DNA of 64,000 nt from Closterium sp. NIES-65 (Eukaryota; Streptophyta; Zygnematophyceae; Desmidiales; Closteriaceae): the NCBI GenBank assembly GCA_948144175.1, contig CANXME010002654.1:744001-808000 (forward strand), in the 5' to 3' direction. The number at the start of each line of letters is the position of its first letter. Positions within the stretch are counted from its first letter, which is position 1. The notes beneath the pieces are model-generated. The model saw nothing but the letters and a program-made list of their open reading frames with translations. It did no database searches and was not told the origin of the DNA. A program made the translations under genes and the position numbers. Positions 44,001-53,673 of the stretch are shown in pieces.

Positions 44001-45521
44001 TAGACCAATAGGCCAGTTTGTCCAACCGGTCCACTAGAACAACATGCCAATTTTCCAACCGGTCCACTGGACCAACAAGCTAGTTGGTCCAACTGATCCG
44101 CTGGACAAACAGGCCAGTTAGTGCAACCGATCCACTGGACCAACAGGTGAGTTCGTTCAATCGGTCCAAATGACCAACAGGCCAGTTGGTCCAACTTGTC
44201 CATTGGACCAACAGGCCAGTTGGTCCTACCGGTCCACAGGACCAGTACGCTTGTTGTTCCAACAAGTCCACTTGACCAACAAGTGAGTTGGTCTAACCGG
44301 TCTACTGGACAAACAGGCCAGTTGGTCCAACCGGTCCATTGGACCAACAAGTGAGTTGGTTAAAACAATCCACTGGACCAACTAGCCAGTTGGTCCAACT
44401 GGTCCACTGGACAAACAGGCAAGTTGTTCCAACCGTTCCTTTGGACCATTAGGTGAGTTGGTCCAGCCGGTCCACTCGACCAACAAGTGAGTTGGTCCAA
44501 GCAGTCCATCGGCCCAACAGGCTAGTTGGTCCAACCGGTCAACTGGACAAACAGGCCAGTTGGTTCAACCAATCCATTGGACCAACCAGTGAGTTGGTTC
44601 AACCAGTCCATAGGACGCATAGGCCAGTTGGTCCAACTGGTCCATTGGACCAACAGGCCTGTTTGTTCAACCGGTCCACAGGACCAACAGGCTTGTTGGT
44701 TCAACCGGTCCACTACACCAACAAGTGAGTTGGTTCAACCGTTCTACTTGACAAACAGGCCAGTTGGTCCAACCGGTCCACAGGACTAACAGGCTAGTTT
44801 GTCCATCCGGTCCATAGGACCAATAGGCCAGGTGGTCCAGCCGGTCCATTGGACCAACAGGTGGGTTGGTCCAACCGGTCCACTCGACAAACAAGTGAGT
44901 TGGTCCAAGCAGTCCATCGGACCAACAGGCTTGTTGGTCCAACTGGTCCAGTGGACCAATAGGTGAGTTGGTCCAATCGGTCCACTGGACCAACAGACCA
45001 GTTTGTCCAACCGGTCCACTGGACCAACAGGCTGGTTCTCCAACCGGTCCACAGGCTAGTTGGTTCAACAAGTCCATTTGACAAACATGCTAGTTGGTCC
45101 AACCGGTCCATGGGACCAATAGGCCAGTTGGTCGAGCTGGTCCACAGGAACAACAAGCTTGTTGGTCCAATTGGTCCACTGGACCAACAGGTGAGTTGGT
45201 CCAATCGATGCACTGGACCAACAGGTTAGATGGTCCAACCTGAAAACTGGACCAACAGGCCAGTTGGCTAATCGGTCCATTGGACCAACGGGCCAGTTTG
45301 TCCAAACGGTCCACTGAACCAACAGGCTTGTTGGTCCAACCGGTCCATTGGACCAATAGGTGAGTTGGTCCAACCAGTTCACTGGACAAACATGCCAGTT
45401 GGTCCAACCGGTCCATTGGACCAGCAAGCCAGTTCGTCCAACGGGTCCACAGGACCCAACAAGCTTGATGATCCAACCGGTCTACTGGACCAACAGGCTA
45501 GTTGGACCAACCGGTCCACTG
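41091..45521 (+). repeat. 34-bp satellite S2, left array (about 130 copies)
   Basis: The repeat unit is GGTCCAACCGGTCCACTGG followed by ACCAACAGGCCAGTT, 34 bp. Units vary by point changes, and some end GGTGAGTT instead of GGCCAGTT. The unit lacks stop codons in most frames, so many overlapping frames with a 34-residue period (W-T-N-R-P-V-G-P-T-G type) appear on both strands; these are not genes. Gypsy F is inserted at the right end. Confidence 0.97.
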
Positions 45522-45940
45522 TGTCACCGCATATGCACTTAATGCATATGCTATAACAGTAGAATGATGGTGGAGTGTGGGTTTCATCCTAAGTCCATAG
45601 GAAGATGAGATAGGAATAAGAATATAGGTAATAGGTGTAGGATGTAGCAAAGTTACTGTTAGGAGCGAGGGTGTAGAAGGGGGGAAACAGCATAAGAGCG
45701 GTTGAGATAAAAAGGGGGAAAGAATCCGAAAGGCGAAATGTGAAACCAACGAACCCCAACCCCGAGCCGCACATTTTGGAAATGTGCAGCCAGGGGTGGG
45801 GTAAGGTCACTCACCTCCAACCCATCGATGCTTTCTCGCTAATATTCCCTTGCACTAGTGAAACTGATTGTCTCACGCTCTAGCACACGACAGCACGACA
45901 CTAATAGGGAACCTACGGGGTGAGAGATCAGGCTCTTTCA
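45522..45940 (+). repeat. 5' LTR of Gypsy F (419 bp)
   Basis: TGTCACCGCATATGC ... GGCTCTTTCA. It matches 53099-53517 at 411 of 419 positions by eye, with no indel. It holds GCATATGC twice near the start and a small inverted repeat CACATTT-TGG-AAATGTG near 45771-45787. No obvious TATA box precedes the presumed RNA start. Confidence 0.95.
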
Positions 45941-45955
45941 TATTAGCGAGAAAGC
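45830..45955 (+). promoter_or_regulatory. Self-priming pair of Gypsy F
   Basis: GCTTTCTCGCTAATA at 45830-45844, inside the LTR, is the exact reverse complement of TATTAGCGAGAAAGC at 45941-45955, the first 15 bases after the LTR. The last LTR base (A, 45940) can also pair with T 45845. No tRNA-type TGG site follows the LTR. In the S. pombe retrotransposon Tf1 the 5' end of the RNA folds back on such a site and primes reverse transcription. The same mechanism is inferred here and would place the RNA start near 45830. Confidence 0.75.
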
Positions 45956-46089
45956 GGACACGGGGGCTAGGACTGTAACTTCCTAGCGCGAACGAGATGG
46001 ATCGATACGAGCTGCTCTGGGGTAGGGCGTATAGCTGACGGGAGGAGGAACGGGAGCGCCGAGAGTCGTCACGAGAGCGTGGGCGATCC

Positions 46090-48531
46090 ATGGAGCGATC
46101 GCCACGCCATCCCGCCTTCCGCGCCGATCGGGTCCCTGTCGTGAGGGACGGTCGAGTAGCTGATGCGCGAACGAATGACGAAGGACACGCCGAACGCGCG
46201 GATCGAGATGCGTGGCTCCAGGAGAGCGGACGCGGACCTGGCGCGGAGGGCGGAAACCACCCCGGCGGAAGGGTGTTCCGCTCCCCGGAGGAGCGCGGAC
46301 GACGTCGCGACGAGAGAGGGCGGTGGTTGGCGTTCGGCGAGCAGTCTCGCGGACAAGGAGGGAGCGGCGGCAGCGTCGCTCGCGGAGAGAACTCGCCGCA
46401 CAATGCGGTTCGAGAAGAGACGCCGGAGCAGGGCGTGGAGGACAAGGAAGAAGGATCGGAACGGTCAGACGTGGAGGCAGGGATAAAAGGGGCGAATGAG
46501 GCGCGAACAGGAGGAACAAGCGATGCGGAAACCGAGCCGGCGGAGGCGCAAGCGGAGACGAGCCCGGTGGCGGTCGCAGAATTAGAGGCTCCGCCACCGG
46601 GATCGCGCGGTCGAGACGATCCCTACGAGGAAGGGCGGCGCACGGAGAGCTCCGGACGGCAGGAGCTGGGCGGGCCAGAGATGAGCCATCGAGCGTGGCA
46701 GGCGCCAAATTCGCGCGGCAAGGGAAAGGAGGAGCGGTCCCGCTTGGCGGAAAGGGAGCGGCGCCTCGGAGGAGGGTGCGTGGGCGAGTTCCGCCCGCGC
46801 GGCGAGCACCAGGAGCAGGGAGAGTGGAGCGGCGGCGCTTCGCATTTGGCAGGACGGCAGCAGCCGCGCGGGGAGAGGGGGCGAGAGACGGAAACAGCGC
46901 CGCCGAAGTGGCACGGTCAGCAGCAAGGGGGACGCAGCAGCACCATACGCTCGCCAGGCCGGACTAGGCAGAGGGAGCGGAGAGACAGCAGCTGGTCCCG
47001 CTCGCCGGACGGACAACACACGCGCAGGGAGAAGTACGCGGGGGAGTGGTCACCGTGGCGTCAGCCGCGCACTTGGAGTGAGCACCTGGACGCCTGGTCA
47101 CCATCGCCAGAGAGGCGGCCGCGGCGTGAGATGAGCAGATGGGAGGGGCAGGAGGTGCACGGACCGCCGACGGTGCAGTGGGGACGGACAGAGGGGCGAG
47201 GAGAATCGATGGAGTGGTACGAGGCAGGCGGGGGCCGCCAAAAGAGAAGAACGGAAGGCGGAACTCTGGCGCAAGGAGCAGAGCGGGCGCGGGAAGCTAG
47301 AGAGGGCATGCAGAGAGCACGGGTGGGGGGAACAGAGAGGAGTCGGCAGGAAGGGGCCAGCGAGGCATGGGGAGAGGGGCGTGGGGGCAGCAACGGCGCC
47401 CCACGGGTGGAGGTGCCCGCCACATTCTCAGGTGACCAGCGTGCAGGACCGACCCTCAAGAACTACCTCATGCAGGTGGGGAATGTGCGGTACCGCTGCG
47501 ACCGGCACCACATGGATCCAGTAGACTTCTTTCTGAGCCTGCCGAACACGCTCGAGGGAGAGGCCGAGACGCTCTACCGTATGAGGATGGAGGAACTGCT
47601 GTGGAGGGCGGGGAGGTACGGCGAGGACCCCACCGAGGCATTCCTGGAGAGGCTGCAGCGGCAATTCCCAGGGCACACGGCCGAGCGCATAAGGGAGTTC
47701 TAGGAATTCAGCAGGGGCAGGACTGAATCATTGCTGACCTATTACAACCGGCTGATAAATGTGGCGGAGGACGTGAGATGCACGGACAGCAGCCTTCTCG
47801 TCAGCAAGTTCCTGGGGGGCTTGGACGAGGCCTTAGGAGGGGGGCTGAGGATAAGGGTGTATGAGCTCGGAGCGGATGCAAGCCTGGAGGAGGTGTTCGC
47901 CTTGGCGGAGAGGGTGGAGCTCGCGCAAAGGAAATTCGAGGCATATCTCCCCAGGCCAGCAGAGAGGAGTAGGCGGCCAACGTGGGCGGCGGCCATAATA
48001 CCGGGAGGAGGAGGGAGAACAGAGGGACGAGGGGAGACTGGGGCGGATACCAGGACATGCTACAGGTGTGGACAGCCGGGCCATCTGCGCAGGGACTGCA
48101 AAAACTGTGATGGGTGCGGGAAGCCGGGGCATAGGAAGCGGGAATGCCCGGATGCAGCCCGGTGTGAAATCTGCAAAAGGCAGGGACATGAGGCAAAGGA
48201 TTGCTACCAGAGGGAAGGGGGGAGTGGGAGGCATTCAGAGGAGCTGCAGCGGCAGATTCACAGGTTGCAGGCACAGCTGAGGGCAACAGGGCTGAAGGGG
48301 GAGGCGGAGGCAGGAATGTACGCGGGAGAAGGGGGGGGAGAGGAGGTGGAGCAGGACGTGCAGTGTGCTCTCATGGCATGGAGGGGGAGAGAGGAGATGG
48401 GGCTGAGAAGCGGGGGAAGAGATGGCAGGCGAGAGCAAGGAAGGAAGGAGCAGGTGAAGGGAGAAGCGCCATCCGAGCCGGCCCAAGAGCCAGCCCCCGC
48501 ACGCCACCCCCAAGAGAGGCTGGCATGTTAG
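46090..48531 (+). pseudogene. Gypsy F gag
   Basis: Frame 1 from ATG 46090. The first ~430 residues are low-complexity, rich in Arg/Glu/Gly/Ser. A retrotransposon gag domain follows (about 47400-47960: F-L-S-L-P-N-T-L-E-G-E-A, F-L-E-R-L-Q-R-Q-F-P, L-L-T-Y-Y-N-R-L). Three consecutive CCHC zinc knuckles are intact at 48058-48099, 48106-48147 and 48163-48204. TAG at 47701-47703 breaks the gag domain. A second TAG at 48529-48531 lies between nucleocapsid and protease in the same frame as pol, so it is either another lesion or a natural gag terminator needing readthrough. Confidence 0.9.
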
Positions 48532-49089
48532 ACCTTAGTGCTACTGCTTGAAAAGGGAGCCATGGAAGTGGAGGGAGTGAAAGTAACGACAGCCATCATA
48601 GATACGGGGGCACAGAGCGTGATGTTGGGCAGAGGGATGGCTGAGAGGCTGGGACTGCTGGCTCCAGAGAGGCACGTGGCCAAGGGGATGTTGGTGATGA
48701 CAGCGGAAGGGGGGGAGCCGAAATGGATGCCATGCACACGGACGCCCATAGAAGTGACGCTGCTACCGGGGGGAACACATGAAACCAAAATCCGCATGAA
48801 GTGTGGGATTTCCGAGTCAGAGGACTTCGATGTGCTGGTGGGCACCGAGCTGGTGTATGCGGTAGGAATGACCATCTGCACTTGGATGGAGAGGGTGGAG
48901 TTTAGGACCAGATACTGGAAAAGGGAGGGGCCGCTAGGAGAACTGCCAGTGCGATTCGTGAAGGTGGAGCCGAAGAGAGCATACCAGGCCATGGGGGAGC
49001 GGCTACCAGGGGAGCAGGGAGGGCTGCTGGGGAGGGGAGGAGCGCGTAGAATGAAGAGGATGGACAAGCCGCAGCAGCAGAGTGATTAG
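48532..49089 (+). CDS. Gypsy F aspartic protease segment
   Basis: Continues in frame 1. Retropepsin core: T-A-I-I-D-T-G-A-Q-S with the D-T-G-A active site at 48601-48612, then M-L-G-R-G-M-A-E-R-L-G-L and F-D-V-L-V-G-T-E-L, the usual I/V-L-G-x-D/E-type second half. By family it processes the polyprotein. A Lys/Arg/Gln-rich spacer leads to TAG 49087-49089, in the context S-D-stop-Q-Q, just before the methyltransferase domain. Confidence 0.88.
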   Translation, partial: TLVLLLEKGAMEVEGVKVTTAIIDTGAQSVMLGRGMAERLGLLAPERHVAKGMLVMTAEGGEPKWMPCTRTPIEVTLLPGGTHETKIRMKCGISESEDFDVLVGTELVYAVGMTICTWMERVEFRTRYWKREGPLGELPVRFVKVEPKRAYQAMGERLPGEQGGLLGRGGARRMKRMDKPQQQSD

Positions 49090-50070
49090 CAACAGCCCAT
49101 CCACCTGGTGGAGTTATTTGGGGGGATAGGGGCAGGGCTGTCAGCAGTGGTGAGGAATGGGATAGCAGTGAAGAGATGGACATATGTGGAGAAGGAACCC
49201 AAGGTAAGGAGGATGGCGGAGCACCATGCCAAGAAGCTGCAAGCGGAATTCCCGGACCTGCTGAGTGAGGAGGTGATCAGCAAGGCAATGGGGGGGACGA
49301 TTCACGATGTGAAAGACATAGGCGAGGCCGAAGTAGCGAGCTGGGGGCAGGTGGATCTGCTGGTGGCAGGGTGGGAATGCCAAGAGGTGTCGTGGGCAGG
49401 CAGGGGCAAGGGAGGAGAAGATCATAGGACGAGGCTGCTGGAGGATCTGTTTCGAATCATGGAGTGACTGCAGGAGACGCAGGACAGGGTGGCATACTTG
49501 CTGGAGAACCTGGACCTGGAGGGGGATAGCAGAGAGCCAATCCGACTGGTGAGGGACAGGATCAGGGGACAACTGGGAGAAGGGGTGAGCTGTGATGCGG
49601 CCAGAATGGGGTCCTACGCGCACAGGCTCAGAATGTACTGGCAGAATGTGGTCCCTGCCGAGCAACTGCAAGCAGAGATGGAGGGGGTAAGGCGAGCAGC
49701 AGAAAGGAAGGTGAAGGACATCCTGGAACCAGGGCGGACCCCAGCACCAGTGTGTCACAAGAGCTACAGCAGGCACGAGCAGTGCAACCAAGTGGGGCAG
49801 GAGAGGAGGGCCCTGCCCACGCTGGTGGCGTATGTCGGGGCAGCAGGGTACAGGTGGGAAGCAGGGAAGCCGGGGCCAGGAATGGTGTATGACCACAAAA
49901 AGGGGAGATGGGAGGAGCCCACGGCACTGGAGCGGGAGCTGGCTATGGGATACGAGGAAGATGCAACAGTAGCGCCTGGGGCAAGTGAAGCGGACAAGAG
50001 GAGGGCTCTGGGGAATACAATGGATGGCCACGTGATGAGGTGGCTGATTCAGCGGATGTGGCGGGAGACG
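49090..50070 (+). pseudogene. Gypsy F C5 cytosine DNA methyltransferase domain
   Basis: About 325 residues in frame 1 between protease and RT carry the ordered motifs of C5 methyltransferases. Motif I is E-L-F-G-G-I-G-A-G (49111-49137, SAM binding). The motif II region is Y-V-E-K-E-P-K-V. Motif IV is D-L-L-V-A-G-W-E-C-Q-E-V-S with catalytic Cys at 49378-49380. Motif VI is E-N-L (49504-49512). The motif VIII-like H-R-L-R-M-Y-W-Q-N is at 49621-49647. The motif IX-like E-P-T-A-L-E-R-E-L-A-M-G-Y lies near 49917-49955. Motif X is R-A-L-G-N-T-M-D-G-H-V (50002-50034). A TGA at 49465-49467, after motif IV where TGG would fit, is the only break inside the domain. Motif IV has Glu instead of the usual Pro before Cys. 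Predicted role: methylation of cytosine in DNA, perhaps of the element's own copies. Confidence 0.9.
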
Positions 50071-52962
50071 GTCGTGAGCTGGGGGCAGGCGGAAGAGAGA
50101 GGAAGGATGGAGGCGGAGCCACGAGGTGCATGGAGCTGCCAGGAGAAGGAGGAGGGGAGCTGGGTGGTGGGGGAAGCGATGAGCAAGGCGGGAAAGGAGG
50201 CCATGCAGGAGCTGCTCGCCAGGCACAGGAAGTGCTTTGCCTTCACCATGCAGGAACTGGGAAGGTGCAAGGTGAAGGAGATGGAGCTGAAGCTGAGCAG
50301 CACAGAACCATTGTTCCAGCGCAGGAGGAAGATGCCGCCTGGGGATGAGGAGATCTGCAAGGAGAAGATCAAGGAGCTGCTGGAAGCAGGACTGATTAGG
50401 AGATCGGAGTCTGAGTATGCCACACCCACAGTGGTGGCAGCCAGGAGAGACCTGACAGGGGAGGTGCTGAGCAGGAGGATGTGTGGAGACTACAGGGCAC
50501 TCAACAAAATCACCGTAGCAGACAGGTACCCGATGCCGATGGCAGAGGAAATCTTTAACAAACTGGCAGAGGGGGTGTTCTTCACTACGCTGGACCTGCG
50601 GCAGGGGTTCAACCAGATCAAAATCAGAGAGGAGGACGTTAGGAAGACGGCCTTTCATGGGCCAGACGGGCTGTACGAGTGGTTGTACATGCCGTTTGGA
50701 CTGAGGAACGCATCAGCAGTATTCCAGAGGATCATGGACAGCGTGCTGCGGGGAGTGGAGTGCGCAACCTGCTACATTGATGACGTGGTGATCTTCAGCA
50801 CCACAGAGCAGCAGCACCTGCAGGATGTTGAGCGGACCCTAGTGGCGGTTGAAGAGGTGGGACTCACCTGCCATCCGAAGAAGTGCAGATGGGGGGAACA
50901 GACGGTGCAGTACCTAGGGTATGAGGTGAAAGGGGGACAGATTGGGATCCAACAGGCCAAGGTGGAAGTCCTGGACAGACTGAGGGAGCCGAGGGACAAG
51001 TCAGGGCTGAGAGCAGTGCTGGGCTTCTTGAGCTACTACAGGCGGTTTGTCCCCAACTTCAGCAAGCGAGCAGCAGTGTTGAATGTGCTATTGTGGGAGG
51101 ACCAGGCGTGGGAGTGGGGGGAAGCACAGAAAGGGGCGCTGCAGGACCTGATGGCAGCAGTGAAGACCGCGACGGTGCTCAAGCTGCCCGCCGCTGATCA
51201 GCCGTTCACGCTCTACACCGATTGGAGCAGCCAAGGGATGGGAGGGATCCTCTGCCAGGAGGTAGAAAGAGAGGAGAAGGTAGTGGCATATGCGAGCAGG
51301 AGCTGCAACTTGGCAGAGGCACAGTACAGCTCCTACATCGGAGAAGGGTTGGCAGCCATATGGGCAGTAGGGCATTTCAGGGTGTACCTGCAGGGGAGGG
51401 AATTCACCTTAGTAACTGACCACCAGCCCCTGACGTGGCTGATGTCAACCCCAGGACTGACGGGCAGGAATGCAAGATGGGCGATGAAGCTACAGGAGTA
51501 TGACTTCAAGATCAGGCATAGGCCAGGAAAGACACTGCAACACGTAGATGGCCTCTCACGGAACCCCCCACCGCTTGAGCCCACCGTAACCTTGACACTG
51601 CTGGCCAGATTGGTGGAGCAGAACGGGGCCAAGGAGGGGAAGGGGCCAGCAGACATATGGGAGGACGGGCCGGCCCTGCGATGGGTAAAGGGAGAGACGG
51701 GAGAGGATGAAGCGCTACCGGCACGAGTAAGGGCAAGGGGCCAGCACTACCGGTGGTACCAGCAGCAGTTGCAGGTGCAGACAGAGGACGGATGGAAACT
51801 GGTGCTGGCTCCAAGTGAGAGGGGAGCGGTGATTAAGGAGGTCCACAACAAGCTAGGGCACTTTGGGCACGGAAGGACAGTGCAGCTGTTGAAGACAGGG
51901 TGGTGGTGGGAGGGGATGCGGAGGCAAGTAAAGGGGTGGGTGGAGGGCTGTGAGGCATGCCAAAGGAGTAGGGCAAACCTCACCCAAGCCAAGGCGGAGT
52001 TGCAGTCGCTGCCCATCCGAGGCCTCGGCTTCCGATGGTCCTTAGACCTGCCGGGGGAGCTGCCTCTGAGCCGTGGGGGGAAGCAGTACATAGTGCTCAT
52101 GGTCGAACATGTGAGCAAGTGGCTGGAGGTAAGAGCGATCCCGAGCAAGAGCTCCAGACACGTGGCAGCAGCGCTCAAGGAACAAGTGTTGTGCAGGTTT
52201 GGGGCATGTGCAGAGGTCCTAACAGATCAAGGGTCAGAGTTCCAAGGGGAGTTTAAGAGGCTGCTGGAGGAGACCGGGATCACCCACAGGCGCACTTCGC
52301 GGTACCACCCACAGAGCGATGGGCTGACTGAGCGACTGGTCCAGACCTTGAAGCGGGGACTGCGAGCGTACGCGGAAAAGAGGAAGCGGGACTGGGACGA
52401 GGAGCTGCATTGGATAGCAGCAGGGTACAGATTTGGGAAGCAGGCAGAGCTGAGAGATCACTCCCCTTATAGTCTCCTATATGGGTGTGAGCCGCTGCTG
52501 CCGGTGGGAGCAACCCGGGTCCTTACAGACACTGTGACTGCAGGGACGATAGAGAACTGGGTGGCGCTATCCGAGGCCAGGGCAAGATACCTACGAGTGA
52601 TGATGCCAGCAGCATTGAAGAATCTCCACACCGCACAGCTGCGGGATGCTCGGAGATATGAGCAGAGGCAACAGCAAGGGGCGGGGGACAGACCCAGGAA
52701 GGAAGTGAGTCAGGGGCAGGAAGTGTACTTGAAGCGGGCAAAGCAAGACACGCTGGATGTTAAGGTGGGCACGGAAAGGTGGAGGGTGAAGGAGGTCCGT
52801 CCCTCAGGGGTGTTGGTTCTGGAAAATGACACAGGGGCACTCTTGAAGGAGCACCAGAGCAATACGGCCATGGTGAGGGGGAGCAAGCCTCACCAAGCAG
52901 GTCCTGTGACTCGGGCTCAGGCAGCTAGAGCACAAGCACAGGAGGGGGCAGTGGGTAATTGA
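50071..52962 (+). CDS. Gypsy F reverse transcriptase, RNase H and integrase
   Basis: Part of an uninterrupted frame (49489-52962, 1,157 codons) that begins inside the methyltransferase. The RT spans about 50200-51150, with G-D-Y-R-A-L-N-K, T-L-D-L-R-Q-G-F, L-Y-M-P-F-G-L and the catalytic Y-I-D-D at 50773-50784. RNase H follows (51150-51570), with Y-T-D-W-S-S, E-G-L-A-A-I-W and V-T-D-H-Q-P-L. Integrase: H-H-C-C zinc region near 51840-51965, then Asp at 52045-52047, Asp at 52225-52227 and Glu at 52330-52332 (spacing 34). No chromodomain is visible in the C-terminal ~130 residues. All catalytic residues are intact. The frame ends at TGA 52960-52962. Confidence 0.95.
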   Translation, partial: VVSWGQAEERGRMEAEPRGAWSCQEKEEGSWVVGEAMSKAGKEAMQELLARHRKCFAFTMQELGRCKVKEMELKLSSTEPLFQRRRKMPPGDEEICKEKIKELLEAGLIRRSESEYATPTVVAARRDLTGEVLSRRMCGDYRALNKITVADRYPMPMAEEIFNKLAEGVFFTTLDLRQGFNQIKIREEDVRKTAFHGPDGLYEWLYMPFGLRNASAVFQRIMDSVLRGVECATCYIDDVVIFSTTEQQHLQDVERTLVAVEEVGLTCHPKKCRWGEQTVQYLGYEVKGGQIGIQQAKVEVLDRLREPRDKSGLRAVLGFLSYYRRFVPNFSKRAAVLNVLLWEDQAWEWGEAQKGALQDLMAAVKTATVLKLPAADQPFTLYTDWSSQGMGGILCQEVEREEKVVAYASRSCNLAEAQYSSYIGEGLAAIWAVGHFRVYLQGREFTLVTDHQPLTWLMSTPGLTGRNARWAMKLQEYDFKIRHRPGKTLQHVDGLSRNPPPLEPTVTLTLLARLVEQNGAKEGKGPADIWEDGPALRWVKGETGEDEALPARVRARGQHYRWYQQQLQVQTEDGWKLVLAPSERGAVIKEVHNKLGHFGHGRTVQLLKTGWWWEGMRRQVKGWVEGCEACQRSRANLTQAKAELQSLPIRGLGFRWSLDLPGELPLSRGGKQYIVLMVEHVSKWLEVRAIPSKSSRHVAAALKEQVLCRFGACAEVLTDQGSEFQGEFKRLLEETGITHRRTSRYHPQSDGLTERLVQTLKRGLRAYAEKRKRDWDEELHWIAAGYRFGKQAELRDHSPYSLLYGCEPLLPVGATRVLTDTVTAGTIENWVALSEARARYLRVMMPAALKNLHTAQLRDARRYEQRQQQGAGDRPRKEVSQGQEVYLKRAKQDTLDVKVGTERWRVKEVRPSGVLVLENDTGALLKEHQSNTAMVRGSKPHQAGPVTRAQAARAQAQEGAVGN

Positions 52963-53098
52963 GGCTCTGCAAAAGGGAGAAGGAGGAAACTGGAGAGCCG
53001 GCATGAGAAGAACAGGTGCAGGAAGAAGAGCAGGTGCATGGTAAGAGGAGGTGCATGAAGGAGAGCGGCGGCTGAGAGGAGGAAGGTTCGCCGACAGC
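52951..53098 (+). repeat. 3' tail of Gypsy F with polypurine tract (copy B1)
   Basis: Runs from the last codons of pol to the LTR. GAGAGGAGGAAGG near 53075-53088 is the probable polypurine tract, and TG of the LTR follows at 53099. The whole segment recurs after the LTR at 53524-53673. Confidence 0.85.
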
Positions 53099-53517
53099 TG
53101 TCACCGCATATGCACTTAATGCATATGCAATAACAGTAGAATGACGGTGTAGTGTGGGTTTCATCCTAAGTCCATAGGAAGATGAGATAGGAATAAGAAT
53201 ATAGGTAATAGGTGTAGGATGTAGTAAAGTTACTGTTAGGAGCGAGGGTGTAGAAGGGGGGAAACAGCATAAGAGCGGTTGAGATAAAAAGGGGGAAAGA
53301 ATCCGAAAGGCGAAATGTGAAACCAATGAACCCCAACCCTGAGCCGCACATTTTGGAAATGTGCAGCGAGGGGTGGGGTAAGGTCACTCACCTCCAACCC
53401 ATCGATGCTTTCTCGCTAATATTCCCTTGCACTAGTGAAACTGATTGTCTCAGGCTCTAGCACACGACAGCACGACACTAATAGGGAACCTACGGGGTGA
53501 GAGATCAGGCTCTTTCA
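53099..53517 (+). repeat. Second LTR of Gypsy F (419 bp)
   Basis: Same length and ends as 45522-45940. It contains the internal primer segment, but is followed by AACGCTGTGGG and not by the self-priming site. Confidence 0.95.
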
Positions 53518-53523
53518 AACGCT

Positions 53524-53673
53524 GTGGGCAAGTGAGGCTGTGCAAAAGGGAGAAGGAGGAAACCGGAGAGTCGGCATGAGAAGAACAGGTGCAGGAAGAA
53601 GAGCAGGTGCATGGTAAGAGGAGGTGCATGAAGGAGAGCGGCGGCTGAGAGGAGGAAGGTTCGCCGACAACTG
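53524..53673 (+). repeat. Second copy of the Gypsy F tail (copy B2)
   Basis: Repeats 52951-53098 with about six substitutions (offset 573 bp) and stops at, or within a few bases of, the point where an LTR would begin. S2 satellite follows at once. Confidence 0.9.

Larger units (their letters stand above)
45522..53673 (+). mobile_element. Gypsy element F encoding a DNA methyltransferase
   Basis: LTR 45522-45940, putative self-priming site, polyprotein frame 46090-52962, 3' tail with purine tract, LTR 53099-53517, and a second copy of the tail (53524-53673). The S2 satellite flanks both sides. ACTG lies just before the left LTR (45518-45521) and at the end of the right tail copy (53670-53673). 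It could be a 4-bp target duplication or chance microhomology with the satellite. LTR divergence is 8 differences in 419 bp by eye, so the element is relatively young. Confidence 0.93.

Noticed and set aside
49141-50658. 505-codon frame on - opposite the methyltransferase/RT region
   Set aside because: Antisense shadow of the supported + frame, with no recognisable motif.
957-52962. TAG reassigned to an amino acid (as in some ulvophyte algae)
   Set aside because: Copia B and C polyproteins end at TAG with no homologous sequence beyond, and frameshifts also occur. Decay by transition is simpler.
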